Below are positions 27,724 through 35,689 of a stretch of 64,000 nucleotides of DNA, one piece after another. The notes beneath the pieces were generated by a model that did no database searches, was not told the origin of the DNA, and was given only the letters and a program-made list of their open reading frames with translations. The first letter of the stretch is position 1. Each line of letters opens with the position of its first letter. A program made the translations under genes and the position numbers. The stretch is from Chitinophaga sp. sic0106. Lineage in GTDB: Bacteria; Bacteroidota; Bacteroidia; Chitinophagales; Chitinophagaceae. The stretch lies in NCBI RefSeq assembly GCF_019219075.1, contig NZ_JAHUWJ010000011.1, forward strand, positions 165,437 through 229,436. The letters are read 5' to 3'.

Positions 27724-28422
27724 ATGAGTAAGCAACAGATTGTAGTAAAGGATCTTGGTAAGATTGATTATCAGCAGGCATGGGACTACCAGGAGCAGCT
27801 GCTGAAAGCGAATGTGGACATCAAGTCGAAGGCAGGCGATGTGAGCCCTAAACCTACTACCAACTACCTGCTTTTTTGCGAGCACCCGCCCGTTTATACC
27901 CTTGGTAAAAGCGGCCACCTGGAAAACCTGCTGCTTACGGAAGAGCAACTGGAAGAAAAAGGAATTGGCTTTGTGAGTACCAATCGGGGCGGGGATATTA
28001 CTTTCCATGGTCCTGGCCAGATTGTAGGCTATCCCATCATCGACCTCGAAAATTTCTTCACTGATATAGGTAAATATCTGCGTTTGCTGGAAGAAGTCAT
28101 TATCCGCACCATTGGCGATTATGGCGTTACCGGCGACCGTTCACCAGGAGAAACCGGTGTGTGGCTGGACCCTGACGTGAAAGGTAGGGCGCGTAAGATT
28201 TGCGCTATGGGCGTGCGTTGCAGCCGTTGGGTGACTATGCATGGTTTTGCGCTGAATGTGAATACGCCGCTTTCTTATTTCGGGAATATTATCCCTTGCG
28301 GCATACAGGACAAGCAGGTGGCTACTTTAAGCCAGGAGCTGGGCCGTGAAGTGGATGTAGAAGAGGTGAAAGTCCGCCTGGCAAAGCATTTTGCGGATGT
28401 GTTTAATGCGGATCTCGTGTAG
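27724..28422 (+). CDS. lipB: Lipoyl(octanoyl) transferase
   Basis: 232-residue LipB, which transfers octanoate from acyl carrier protein to lipoyl domains, the first step of protein lipoylation. Family motifs: EHPPVYTLGKSG (residues 53-64), STNRGGDITFHGPGQIVGYPI (about 85-105), and the catalytic pair Lys158 in RKICAMGVR and Cys192 in NIIPCGI. The ATG at 27724 is preferred because upstream in-frame sequence overlaps the divergent promoter. No lipA is nearby. Confidence 0.96.
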   Translation: MSKQQIVVKDLGKIDYQQAWDYQEQLLKANVDIKSKAGDVSPKPTTNYLLFCEHPPVYTLGKSGHLENLLLTEEQLEEKGIGFVSTNRGGDITFHGPGQIVGYPIIDLENFFTDIGKYLRLLEEVIIRTIGDYGVTGDRSPGETGVWLDPDVKGRARKICAMGVRCSRWVTMHGFALNVNTPLSYFGNIIPCGIQDKQVATLSQELGREVDVEEVKVRLAKHFADVFNADLV

Positions 28423-28476
28423 CTATTGGGGCGTGTTTTACTTTACCGTAACTGGTTTATCATGCTGTTTTTTTAT

Positions 28477-28493
28477 TTAGGGAGATGTTAATG
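28477..28493 (+). repeat. Copy of the TTTAGGGAGATGTTAATG box
   Basis: Identical to the right end of the MITE-like element at 3522-3535 over tttagggagatgtta, and to 61055-61068 over gggagatgttaatg. It stands alone, 55 bases behind lipB, without the inverted partner. Confidence 0.45.
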
Positions 28494-28540
28494 CACCGTT
28501 TGTTGCACCGTAACGGCACTGCTGTAATATTTCTTCTGCT

Positions 28541-28742
28541 ATATTTTCCCGGGAGATGCTTCGCGGAAAGCGGCTACTGCTACTGATTCTACATATTATC
28601 TTACTTGCAGTATTGCTGGCCTGCCAGGCCTTCATGGGCCTCCTGCAATATTTTTGTGCCATATTTTCCTGAAAGCAGCTACCCTGAAAGTTGCTACTGC
28701 TGCTGATTTCACATTTTACTTTACTTGCCTTAATGCTGGCAG
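28541..28742. repeat. Two diverged direct repeats of about 83 bp, 120 bp apart
   Basis: Repeat 1 (28541-28624) and repeat 2 (28661-28742) share atattttcc, a gctactgct(a/g)ctgatt core, a(t/c)att(a/t)...ttacttgc and a tgctgg(c) end. A third partial match (ttttactttac...atgctg) lies near 28436-28466. No reading frame is maintained, so this is decayed or non-coding repeat DNA. Confidence 0.5.
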
Positions 28743-28788
28743 CCGCGCGCAGCGCGGCACCACCACACGGACACCGAAGGTGGCCGTG
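28742..28788. repeat. REP-like double hairpin, copy C
   Basis: Hairpin 1 gccgcgc-gca-gcgcggc (28742-28758) and hairpin 2 cacgg-a-cacc-gaa-ggtg-g-ccgtg (28766-28788). Same order, orientation and CCGAAGG apex as the other copies. Confidence 0.6.
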
Positions 28789-28796
28789 GAAAAACT

Positions 28797-29157
28797 ACAG
28801 GCATAAACGTCCGGCATCCTTTTTTTGCACTATTAATATTATCAAAATAACTCCCAGAATGTCAACTTGATTGTGTTATAATCAATTTAAAATCAATGAT
28901 ATAAATATTATGTATTAACAAGTTATTAACAACTGCTATTGAACTTTCTTTGTTATTTCGGGATATGAAAAAATAACATTGTTTATGTATTATGTTACAC
29001 CCAATACAGCAACACTATCATCTCCACAACCCTGGAGAAAAATACGACTAAGTCGGATTGCAGCTTTACTGGCAGCAATCATCTGACCCCGTTTGACGCA
29101 TGACCCATCTGAATCAATTACGCGTAAAATAATTTTTAACTACTAAAAACATTGTTT
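28797..29157. other. AT-rich intergenic stretch with no recognised feature
   Basis: Markedly AT-rich compared with the flanking genes. I find no reading frame of note, no TAnnTTTG element with a matching -33 box, and no terminator-like hairpin. It presumably carries the promoter of the small cassette at 29158. Confidence 0.4.
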
Positions 29158-29388
29158 ATGAAAGAAGTGCATTCCAATAGGAAACCAACCCCCATGCCCT
29201 TGCCACGCCCGCGCGAGGAGATGACGCTTTTTGAACAAGCCATCTGGGATATGCGAAGAATAGATCATGCAGTAGCAAATTGTATACCGCTGTCTATGTT
29301 GACTGATATCAAATTTACTGACTTAAGCTTTATTAAATCTGACGGTTATGAAGGCCCAGAGGACTTACTCAATAAGTGGAGACATTGA
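29158..29388 (+). CDS. Small hypothetical protein, paralogue 1 of a duplicated family
   Basis: 76 residues, no signal peptide. I do not recognise a named family. It aligns without gaps in its first 22 residues with the small protein at 29926, sharing PxPRPRxEM near residues 14-22, a D-RRI segment, a C-IPLS motif, DIKF-D-S-IK in the middle and a GPE/TPE-L-K ending. The ATG at 29158 is preferred to the upstream TTG because it gives equal N-terminal lengths in both paralogues. The last 41 bases overlap the next gene in another frame, suggesting translational coupling. The AT-rich composition hints at acquisition by transfer. Confidence 0.65.
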   Translation: MKEVHSNRKPTPMPLPRPREEMTLFEQAIWDMRRIDHAVANCIPLSMLTDIKFTDLSFIKSDGYEGPEDLLNKWRH

Positions 29389-29881
29389 TAGTTCAATGTT
29401 TTGCACAAATTCGTTCGTATTGTATAGTTTGCATTATACAGACTTCATGCTGATGGATTATGACCAGAATGAGGTGCCGGTTAAAATGTTAAAAATTAGC
29501 CGACAGCCTCCAAAGTTAAACGGAGGTAGAAATCCAAAGGATCGCTTGGTTTCTCCAACAATACAATGCATTTTAATACAGTTTCTTGCAAAGCATCCAG
29601 ATGCTTCGATTGTATACATCTGCGATAACAATGATGGACTTGCGCAGGCCAGACACCGATTATTTAATAATTGGTTCATGCCCCGTAACCAAGACTTTGT
29701 CAAATATGATACAACTGAGCACCATCATAAGCACCGCTTTTACGCATCAATGATAACTGGCGTAAAGAATCCACAAGGGAAATATGTGATGGACGCATTT
29801 TATAAAACTCTGGACTGGTATTTTCCTGACGATGAGCAACCACTTATATGCGACAGCCAGTTTTATGATTACAATAATTAA
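29348..29881 (+). CDS. DUF6169-like protein of unknown function
   Basis: 177 residues, cytosolic by appearance (no signal peptide or membrane helix). The central motif IVYICDNNDGLAQARHRLFNNWF (about residues 89-111) is what I remember as the signature of the Bacteroidota family DUF6169; the recall was not checked by search. The N-terminal part (YSISGDIDSSMFCTNSFVLYSLHY) looks like a small beta domain, and the C-terminal part ends with a helix (MDAFYKTLDWYF). It overlaps the 3' end of the small gene at 29158 by 41 bases. A hairpin terminator follows at 29892. Function unknown. Confidence 0.7.
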   Translation: MKAQRTYSISGDIDSSMFCTNSFVLYSLHYTDFMLMDYDQNEVPVKMLKISRQPPKLNGGRNPKDRLVSPTIQCILIQFLAKHPDASIVYICDNNDGLAQARHRLFNNWFMPRNQDFVKYDTTEHHHKHRFYASMITGVKNPQGKYVMDAFYKTLDWYFPDDEQPLICDSQFYDYNN

Positions 29882-29891
29882 TCAATTTATG

Positions 29892-29913
29892 AGGCCGGTT
29901 ATTGCCGGCCTTT
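29892..29913 (+). terminator. Terminator after the DUF6169-like gene
   Basis: Stem aggccgg/ccggcct with a ttattg loop and a short T run, 10 bases behind the stop; immediately followed by the second small paralogue. Confidence 0.55.
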
Positions 29914-29925
29914 AAAATAAAATTT

Positions 29926-30147
29926 TTGGCAAACATAATTCATAAGAAGCACCCTGATCTATTACCATCGCCAAGGCCCAGATCAGAAATGCATCCCGTG
30001 GAGTTAATGATCTCAGACCAACGAAGAATTTTTCATACCATTAAGCATTGTATTCCACTTTCTGATATCAAATTTGCAGACGTAAGCATTATTAAAATTA
30101 TGCCGTATGAGACTCCTGAATTTTTACGGAGTAAATACCATATTTAA
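29926..30147 (+). CDS. Small hypothetical protein, paralogue 2 of a duplicated family
   Basis: 73 residues with a TTG start at 29926, chosen because it makes the N-terminus align residue for residue with the paralogue at 29158 up to the shared PxPRPRxEM motif. Also shared: DQRRI, CIPLSDIKF-DVS-IK and the Y-(E)TPE-L-SK(Y) ending. Unlike copy 1 it is not followed by a DUF6169-like partner; the 143 bases downstream hold nothing recognisable. It could be a remnant of a duplicated two-gene cassette or a stand-alone copy. An ATG is absent in this region, so expression is uncertain. Confidence 0.5.
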   Translation: MANIIHKKHPDLLPSPRPRSEMHPVELMISDQRRIFHTIKHCIPLSDIKFADVSIIKIMPYETPEFLRSKYHI

Positions 30148-30245
30148 TACTCATTGCTCTTAGTAAACTACTAGTATGGAAAGGAAATACTGTATCATCG
30201 GTTTGAGTGAGCCCTAATTATAACGACTTATTTTTCTACCATCAC

Positions 30246-30270
30246 AAAAAAAGCCGGCCCAGGCCGGCTT
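30246..30270 (-). terminator. Terminator of the secreted unknown at 30291
   Basis: On the minus strand, stem aagccggcc/ggccggctt followed by a run of T residues, 20 bases behind the stop. Confidence 0.75.
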
Positions 30271-30290
30271 TCCATCTCCTATAAAAAAAA

Positions 30291-31019
30291 TTACATCTTA
30301 TAATTGAGTGGTATAAAGAAGTTCCATTTCTCCTTCAGCTTCCCATCCTCAAACAACTCAAAGTTAAACCAGCCTGCATGTAGGAAAATAGCTTTTTCCA
30401 GCATCAGAAATGGTAATTTCACCTTTTCAATATCGAAAATAAAAGCGCCGTTGGTTTCGTAGAATTTAACGCTATAATTTTTCTTCGGCGCTTCCGGCAG
30501 GCGTATGTTCACATTTCCATCCGCAGTGGTGTAAATATAGTTGGAAGGGTGCCAAACCACTCTTTCCGGTTCTCTGTTTTCCTGCTCTTTGCTGCGGAGA
30601 CCTCTGGCGGCGTCCTTGATATCGGCGTACTGGAGTTTCATGTCGGCCCGGAAGGAGCTGTCGGTTTGCGCCAGTATTGTTTTAGTGTAGAAGAAACGGC
30701 CATTGTTGAATACTACCAGCAGTCGGTAGTAGTTTGTGCCTGGCAGGGGTTTGTTATCCTGAAAGGTGCCGCGCGTATCTTTATTGCCATACCCGATGGT
30801 GCTGAAGTTAATGACGCTATCCAGCGAGCGCTGTACGCCAATTTCTTTCACATCCCGAAATCCTGAAATCCAGTCCAGGGATATTTTGCCGGTTTTGATG
30901 ATGGCAGAGAACTCCGGTAATACCGGTGGCATCATTTCTTCCTGGCTCTGCGCGCTCACCCCGATGGTTGTCAAAATAAATATTCCAAAAGCAATTGAAA
31001 ATTGCACGATCTGCTTCAT
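30291..31019 (-). CDS. Secreted protein of unknown function
   Basis: 242 residues with a clear signal peptide (cleavage near VSAQSQ, residue 24). Residues about 38-120 have the look of a fibronectin type III-like strand pattern (DWISGFRDVKEIGVQRSLDSVINFSTIGYGN, then PGTNYYRLLVVFNNGRFFYTKTI), as seen in Bacteroidota surface proteins that report on repeated structures. A second beta region follows (NVNIRLPEAPKKNYSVKFYETNG). No catalytic motif is recognised. Monocistronic, with its own terminator; divergence from neighbours gives no functional clue. Confidence 0.7.
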   Translation of the reverse strand: MKQIVQFSIAFGIFILTTIGVSAQSQEEMMPPVLPEFSAIIKTGKISLDWISGFRDVKEIGVQRSLDSVINFSTIGYGNKDTRGTFQDNKPLPGTNYYRLLVVFNNGRFFYTKTILAQTDSSFRADMKLQYADIKDAARGLRSKEQENREPERVVWHPSNYIYTTADGNVNIRLPEAPKKNYSVKFYETNGAFIFDIEKVKLPFLMLEKAIFLHAGWFNFELFEDGKLKEKWNFFIPLNYKM

Positions 31020-31085
31020 ACTTGAATAACCCTATCTCTTAAAGTTGGCAAAAATACACTACCCGTCAAATATAACGAACACTTT

Positions 31086-31985
31086 TTAAAAAGCGAGCGT
31101 GCCCGGCACCACGGAACTGTTGCCCTGAAGGCCACCAGTATGGATTAATAGCACATTACTGCCATCCGGGAAATAATTTGTTTTTAACAAAGTATTAAAT
31201 GCCTGAATAAGTTTTCCTGTGTAAATGATATCCGTGGGGATGCGGGTTTCCTGATAAAATTCGTTCATGGTGGTCAGCTGTTCGCTGGTGAACTTGCCAT
31301 AGCCGCCACCGTGGTGCTCCGTTAGCAGCTGCCAGGAGGCGGTATGCCCGGGAAGCAGGAGGGTGGTTATTTCCTGCTGCAGGTATGCGGCACCTTTGAG
31401 TACGCTGATCCCCAGCACCTGCTGATGCCGGGCCGCGCTGTTAATGATCCCTGCCAGTGTGGTGCCTGTGCCTACGGCACATAGGATATGGGTATAGGGA
31501 GATGTTGGATGCAGCCGGAGTATATCTTCGCAGCCCTTGGCACCTGCGGCATTGTGCCCACCCTCCGGTATCACGAATCCTTCCTGCGCCAGCGCCTGGT
31601 ATAGCGGGTTTGCAGGTTGCTGAATAACTTTGTAGGTTTCCCGGGATACAAACCGTAACTCCATACCGTTGGCCGTGGCCAGGCGCAGGGTCGCGTTGCT
31701 GTCGGGCCGCATTTCCTCACCGCGAATAATGCCGATGGCGCGCAGGCCAGCGTCTCTACAAGCAGCTGCTGTGGCTGCAATATGGTTGGAGTAGGCTCCC
31801 CCAAAGGTTACGATGGCGCTTTTCCCGGCGGCGCTGGCATCTTCCAGATTATATTTTAACTTAAACCACTTGTTGCCTGAAATCTCCGGGTGCAGCTGAT
31901 CCAGCCGCAGCATGGCCGCACTGATGGCCGCCGGCATGGCAGATGTGCGAATGGTGTCAAGCGTTATTTTACTATAATCCGGCAT
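31086..31985 (-). CDS. PLP-dependent deaminase/desulfhydrase (ACC deaminase / D-cysteine desulfhydrase family)
   Basis: 299-residue fold-type II PLP enzyme. The segment HPEISGNKWFKLKYNL carries the PLP-binding lysine; TFGGAYSNHIAATAAAC is the substrate/PLP loop; CAVGTGTTLAGI is the phosphate-binding glycine-rich turn; and LLIHTGGLQGN closes the domain. These are shared by 1-aminocyclopropane-1-carboxylate deaminases and D-cysteine desulfhydrases, which cannot be separated reliably by eye; the enzyme would release ammonia and an oxo-acid, or pyruvate and sulfide. The ATG at 31985 is chosen because upstream in-frame sequence runs through a terminator hairpin and a REP-like element. Confidence 0.88.
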   Translation of the reverse strand: MPDYSKITLDTIRTSAMPAAISAAMLRLDQLHPEISGNKWFKLKYNLEDASAAGKSAIVTFGGAYSNHIAATAAACRDAGLRAIGIIRGEEMRPDSNATLRLATANGMELRFVSRETYKVIQQPANPLYQALAQEGFVIPEGGHNAAGAKGCEDILRLHPTSPYTHILCAVGTGTTLAGIINSAARHQQVLGISVLKGAAYLQQEITTLLLPGHTASWQLLTEHHGGGYGKFTSEQLTTMNEFYQETRIPTDIIYTGKLIQAFNTLLKTNYFPDGSNVLLIHTGGLQGNSSVVPGTLAF

Positions 31986-31997
31986 AATTGCGAAAAT

Positions 31998-32038
31998 ACA
32001 GAAAAGGCGCAAGGGAGTTACCCTTGCGCCTTTTCTGT
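31998..32038 (-). terminator. Terminator of the GH29 fucosidase gene
   Basis: Perfect 18-bp stem (31998-32015 with 32021-32038), loop of five, with A and T tracts inside the stem; it lies between the fucosidase stop and the next minus-strand gene. Confidence 0.8.
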
Positions 32039-32049
32039 TATCGGGAATA

Positions 32050-32093
32050 CGCGCACAGCGCGGAACCCCACAGCTGACACCAATGGTGGCAGC
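32050..32093. repeat. REP-like double hairpin, copy D
   Basis: Hairpin 1 cgcgc-aca-gcgcg (32050-32062) and hairpin 2 gctg-a-cacc-aat-ggtg-g-cagc (32073-32093). Its second stem repeats the bulged layout of copy C. It has the same orientation although both neighbouring genes are on the minus strand, which argues against a simple terminator. Confidence 0.55.
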
Positions 32094-32103
32094 AAAAATT
32101 ATC

Positions 32104-33444
32104 TTATTCTCCGCTAAGGAATCCACCTTTACCTCTGTACAGCTTCACTGGTTTATCCAGCTTTACTTTCAGTACGGTCACATATTTATCCTGTACATTC
32201 TCTGGTACATCAATGTAAACCAGTCCTGGTACAGGGCTCCAGGAGATTTTACCTACAACTTTATGTTGCAGTTTGGTACCGTTCCCAACTACGGAAATAT
32301 CCTGTATTTTATTGTCAAGCCCTTTGATCACTACCTGGCCACTGGTTTTACCAGGGAGGAACAGGTAGAGGGTAGCAGAATCTTTGGAGAGGGTAGTAGG
32401 ACCGTAGAAGTGCCCCAGTGGCAGGCCTCCGATGGTGTTGAACACCGCTTCGCCATTCTTCTTGTTCCAGGCACCCAGCTCTTTCAGCACGTGTACCTGC
32501 TCTGCCGGGATAGTACCATCTGCTTTTGGACCGATGTCCAGCAGGAGGTTACCGCCGTTGCTCACCGCATCTACGAATATGGTGATGATTTCGAAAGGTG
32601 TTTTCCAGTTGGTATCCTGTGGCTGGTAGCCCCAGTTGTTGTTGATGGTCATGCAGAGTTCCCACCAATGGTACGCAGGGCGGCTCACCGGGAAGTTCTG
32701 CTCTGGTGTATCATAATCGCCATAACCCTGGAGGCGGCCATTGATAATGGTTTTAGGGTTGTGGGTGGTGAGCATGGTACGCATTTTCTGGGCTTCCCAT
32801 TCTTCGGCGGAATGTTCCCAATCGCCATCGAACCACCACAGATCGGGGTTGAAGTTATTCATTACTTCTGCCATCTGGCCTTCGTAGAACGACAGGAATT
32901 TCTGCCATCTGGCCGGATCTTTCCTGGCGTCATAGCGGCTGCTATCTTTCAAAAAGCCCGGATAATTAGGGTGCGACCAGTCGATCAATGAAAAATAGGC
33001 ACCACATTTGATGCTATCGCGGCGCAATTCGGCGTAGAGGGGCGTGAGCACATCTCTTTTTGCCGGTGTACTGTTTACCACATCCAGTTTGCTTAATTTA
33101 CTATCCCAGAGCGCCACGCCATCATGGTGTTTGGTAGTCATCACTGCATATCTGGCGCCGGATTCCTTGATCAGGTCGGCCCATTCGCGGGGATTATATT
33201 TCTCAGCAGTAAATCCTTTTAGCTGAGCCATATAATCAGGATAGGAAATTTTCTTGTTGTGGAACGACCAGGATTCGTCAACACCTTTAACGGAATAAAT
33301 ACCCCAGTGGATAAAGATGCCCAGTTTCGCATCGGCAAACCACTGCATTTTTTCCTGGATGTCGGCCGGATTCGTTTTCTGTTGTGCGTTTGCGTTCACG
33401 CAAAGCTGCAGGACGCAGGCACCGAGCAAGATCAGTCTCTTCAT
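32104..33444 (-). CDS. Alpha-L-fucosidase, glycoside hydrolase family 29
   Basis: 446-residue secreted GH29 enzyme that removes alpha-L-fucose from glycans by a retaining mechanism. A signal peptide ends near residue 20 (NANAQQ). The TIM-barrel signatures are KLGIFIHWGIYSVKG, RYAVMTTKHHDGVALWDS and DLWWFDGDWEHS, in which Asp206 is the expected nucleophile. A C-terminal beta-sandwich follows from about residue 350. The catalytic acid/base cannot be placed with certainty. The enzyme acts in the periplasm or on the surface. A second fucosidase of a different family (GH95) lies at 46140, so the strain is equipped for both fucose linkages typical of plant or host glycans. Confidence 0.95.
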   Translation of the reverse strand: MKRLILLGACVLQLCVNANAQQKTNPADIQEKMQWFADAKLGIFIHWGIYSVKGVDESWSFHNKKISYPDYMAQLKGFTAEKYNPREWADLIKESGARYAVMTTKHHDGVALWDSKLSKLDVVNSTPAKRDVLTPLYAELRRDSIKCGAYFSLIDWSHPNYPGFLKDSSRYDARKDPARWQKFLSFYEGQMAEVMNNFNPDLWWFDGDWEHSAEEWEAQKMRTMLTTHNPKTIINGRLQGYGDYDTPEQNFPVSRPAYHWWELCMTINNNWGYQPQDTNWKTPFEIITIFVDAVSNGGNLLLDIGPKADGTIPAEQVHVLKELGAWNKKNGEAVFNTIGGLPLGHFYGPTTLSKDSATLYLFLPGKTSGQVVIKGLDNKIQDISVVGNGTKLQHKVVGKISWSPVPGLVYIDVPENVQDKYVTVLKVKLDKPVKLYRGKGGFLSGE

Positions 33445-33577
33445 TGTTCCTTATTAAATTAGTCTTTGAAATATGTGTTAAACACAAAAAGAAACTGTGA
33501 AAATAGGAAGTATTGATTAAATTTAGCGCCGATTATTTCAGGTAAATAATTGAAAACTATAAATCTAAAACAAACAA

Positions 33578-34480
33578 ATGCAACCGACTTTATTGATTTT
33601 GGCGGCCGGTATGGCCAGTCGTTATGGCAGTTTGAAGCAAATCCAGCAATTTGGCCCCAGCGGTGAAACTATCATTGATTACTCTATTTATGATGCAATA
33701 CGCGCAGGATTTGGTAAAATAGTATTTATCATCCGCGAGAGCTTTGAAAAAGAATTCAAAGAGATATTTGAGCCTAAGCTGAAAGGCCGTGTGGCTACAG
33801 ATTACGTGTTCCAGGATATGGATTCTTATATTGGCAAGTATGAAGTACCTGCCGACAGAACCAAGCCCTGGGGTACGGCACATGCGATCTTATGTGCAAA
33901 AGAGGCCATCAACGAGCCATTTGCGGTAATTAACGCCGATGACTTTTATGGTGCAGATGCATTCGTGAAAATGGCTGATTTCCTGAAAGGGGAGGCAAAA
34001 GCCGATATATACAGCGTAGTGGGCTATGAACTGGGCAAAACTATCAGTGAGCACGGTTCTGTATCCCGCGGCGTTTGCGCAGTGGATGGTGCAGGCTTCC
34101 TGTCGGCCATCAACGAGCGTACAAAAATCTATTCCGACAACGGCGTTATCGTTTATGAAGAAGCTGATGGCAGCAAACATCCGCTTTCTGCTGAAACACC
34201 GGTGTCTATGAACTTCTGGGGCTTTGATCCCAGCGTATTCGACTTAAGCCAGGACCTGTTTTATGAGTTCCTGGAGAACAGTCGGAGCAATCCAAAAGCA
34301 GAATTTTTCATTCCTATTGTAGCCGATGAGTTCATCAAACGCGGCAAGGGTAAAGTGAAAGTGCTGCCAACCAGTGCTCAGTGGTTTGGTGTAACCTACA
34401 AAGAGGATGCACCAGGCGTACAGGCTAGCCTCAATGAGCTGGTTGCCAAAGGAGCATATCCCAACAATTTATGGAAATAA
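33578..34480 (+). CDS. Sugar-phosphate nucleotidyltransferase
   Basis: 300-residue member of the NTP_transferase family. The N-terminal LILAAGMASRYGSLKQ (residues 6-21) is the nucleotide-binding signature; FAVINADDFYGADAF (about 114-128) contains the metal-binding Asp. It would convert a sugar 1-phosphate and an NTP into a nucleotide sugar. The next gene, a kinase-like protein, starts on its stop codon, forming a two-step kinase/uridylyltransferase-type pair reminiscent of NahK/GlmU-like or AmgK/MurU salvage systems (inference). The substrate is unknown; hexosamines or fucose are plausible given the fucosidase next door. Confidence 0.85.
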   Translation: MQPTLLILAAGMASRYGSLKQIQQFGPSGETIIDYSIYDAIRAGFGKIVFIIRESFEKEFKEIFEPKLKGRVATDYVFQDMDSYIGKYEVPADRTKPWGTAHAILCAKEAINEPFAVINADDFYGADAFVKMADFLKGEAKADIYSVVGYELGKTISEHGSVSRGVCAVDGAGFLSAINERTKIYSDNGVIVYEEADGSKHPLSAETPVSMNFWGFDPSVFDLSQDLFYEFLENSRSNPKAEFFIPIVADEFIKRGKGKVKVLPTSAQWFGVTYKEDAPGVQASLNELVAKGAYPNNLWK

Positions 34481-35562
34481 TGCCCAACAAGCTAATCCTT
34501 CAGGCTTTCGGACTTGAGCCTGAAGGATTAAATGTCCGACGATTTGGATCAGGACACATCAACAACACTTTTCTGCTCGAAAAGAAAGAGGATGGCAAGC
34601 GGTACGTTCTACAAAAAATCAACGTGAACGTATTCAGGGAACCAGGAATTATCGCCGCAAATCAAAGAATGGCAGCTGATTATCTGGCAATTCATCATCC
34701 GGGGTATCTGTTCATCACGCCTATCCCCACCGTAAATGGCGATGAGCTGTATGTGATGGACAACGAATACTGGCGAATGATTCCCTTTATTGCCGATTCC
34801 GTGACGGTGGATCAGGCAGATAACCCGAAGCAGGCTTATGAGGCAGCCAAACAATTTGGACGCCTGGCTAATTACCTTACGGGCATCGACCTGAAACCGT
34901 TTAAAGCTTCTATTCCAAACTTTCACAATCTTACGCTGCGTTACGCCGCTTTTCAGGAAGCCATCCGCAACGCCGCCGAAGACAGGAAAGCAGCAGCAGA
35001 AGAGATGATTGAAGAATTCCTCCGCTACTCCGACATCGCAGTAACGTACGAGCAGCTGAAAACAAATCCGGAATTCAGGGACCATCTGATGCACCACGAT
35101 ACCAAGATCAACAACGTATTACTCAACAAGGATACATTCGAAGGTATATGTGTTTGCGACCTGGATACACTGATGCCCGGTAAAATTATCTCCGACCTTG
35201 GCGACATGATCAGAACTTATGTTTGCCCTGTTTCAGAAGAGGAAAGAGATTTCAGCCAGATCGTTATTCGAGAAGCGTATTTCGAAGCACTCATGCAGGG
35301 ATACCTTGGAGAAATAGGCGGCACCTTAACAACGGTGGAAAAAGAACAACTGTTCTTCGCTGGAAAGTTCATGATCTACATGCAAGGTATACGATTCCTC
35401 ACCGATTATCTCAATGGTGACATCTACTACCCAATCAAGTATCCGACAAACAATTTTGATCGCGCAAAAAACCAGCTGATACTATTACAGCGGTTGATCG
35501 AAAAACAAGATGTATTGCAGGCTATCATCAACAAATGCTTGCTCGTCAGTGAACAGGTTTAG
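34480..35562 (+). CDS. Phosphotransferase family protein, N-acetylhexosamine 1-kinase-like
   Basis: About 360 residues of the aminoglycoside-phosphotransferase (APH) fold. RRFGSGHINNTFLLEKK is the nucleotide loop; the catalytic loop is DHLMHHDTKINNVLLN, followed by the metal-binding Asp in ICVCDLDTLMPGKIISDLGDM. This matches anomeric sugar kinases such as NahK and the proteins sometimes named MdsC in Bacteroidota. The ATG at 34480 overlaps the upstream TAA (TAATG), the classical coupling arrangement; an ATG at 34471 would add three residues. Together with the nucleotidyltransferase it probably salvages a free sugar into a nucleotide sugar. Confidence 0.82.
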   Translation: MPNKLILQAFGLEPEGLNVRRFGSGHINNTFLLEKKEDGKRYVLQKINVNVFREPGIIAANQRMAADYLAIHHPGYLFITPIPTVNGDELYVMDNEYWRMIPFIADSVTVDQADNPKQAYEAAKQFGRLANYLTGIDLKPFKASIPNFHNLTLRYAAFQEAIRNAAEDRKAAAEEMIEEFLRYSDIAVTYEQLKTNPEFRDHLMHHDTKINNVLLNKDTFEGICVCDLDTLMPGKIISDLGDMIRTYVCPVSEEERDFSQIVIREAYFEALMQGYLGEIGGTLTTVEKEQLFFAGKFMIYMQGIRFLTDYLNGDIYYPIKYPTNNFDRAKNQLILLQRLIEKQDVLQAIINKCLLVSEQV

Positions 35563-35592
35563 AAAAGTGAACAAAAGAAATGAAGCTATTTT

Positions 35593-35630
35593 AAAGCCGT
35601 TTCCGCTCAGGGAACGGCTTTCCTGTTTTT
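35593..35630 (+). terminator. Terminator after the kinase gene
   Basis: Stem aaagccgtttcc/ggaacggcttt with one bulge (35593-35621) followed by a T-rich tract, 30 bases behind the stop. Confidence 0.75.
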
Positions 35631-35689
35631 AGCCGCCACCAGGCAACAGCCGCATGCAAATACCGCCATAGCCATCGCTCTGCTTTCAT

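Noticed and set aside
27658..28008. N-terminal extension of the pseudouridine synthase gene
   Set aside because: It would run 280 bases into the divergent lipB gene and through both promoters; homology to the S4 domain begins only after the ATG at 27657.
31986..32126. N-terminal extension of the PLP deaminase/desulfhydrase
   Set aside because: The extra codons cover a terminator hairpin and a REP-like element and have no family similarity.
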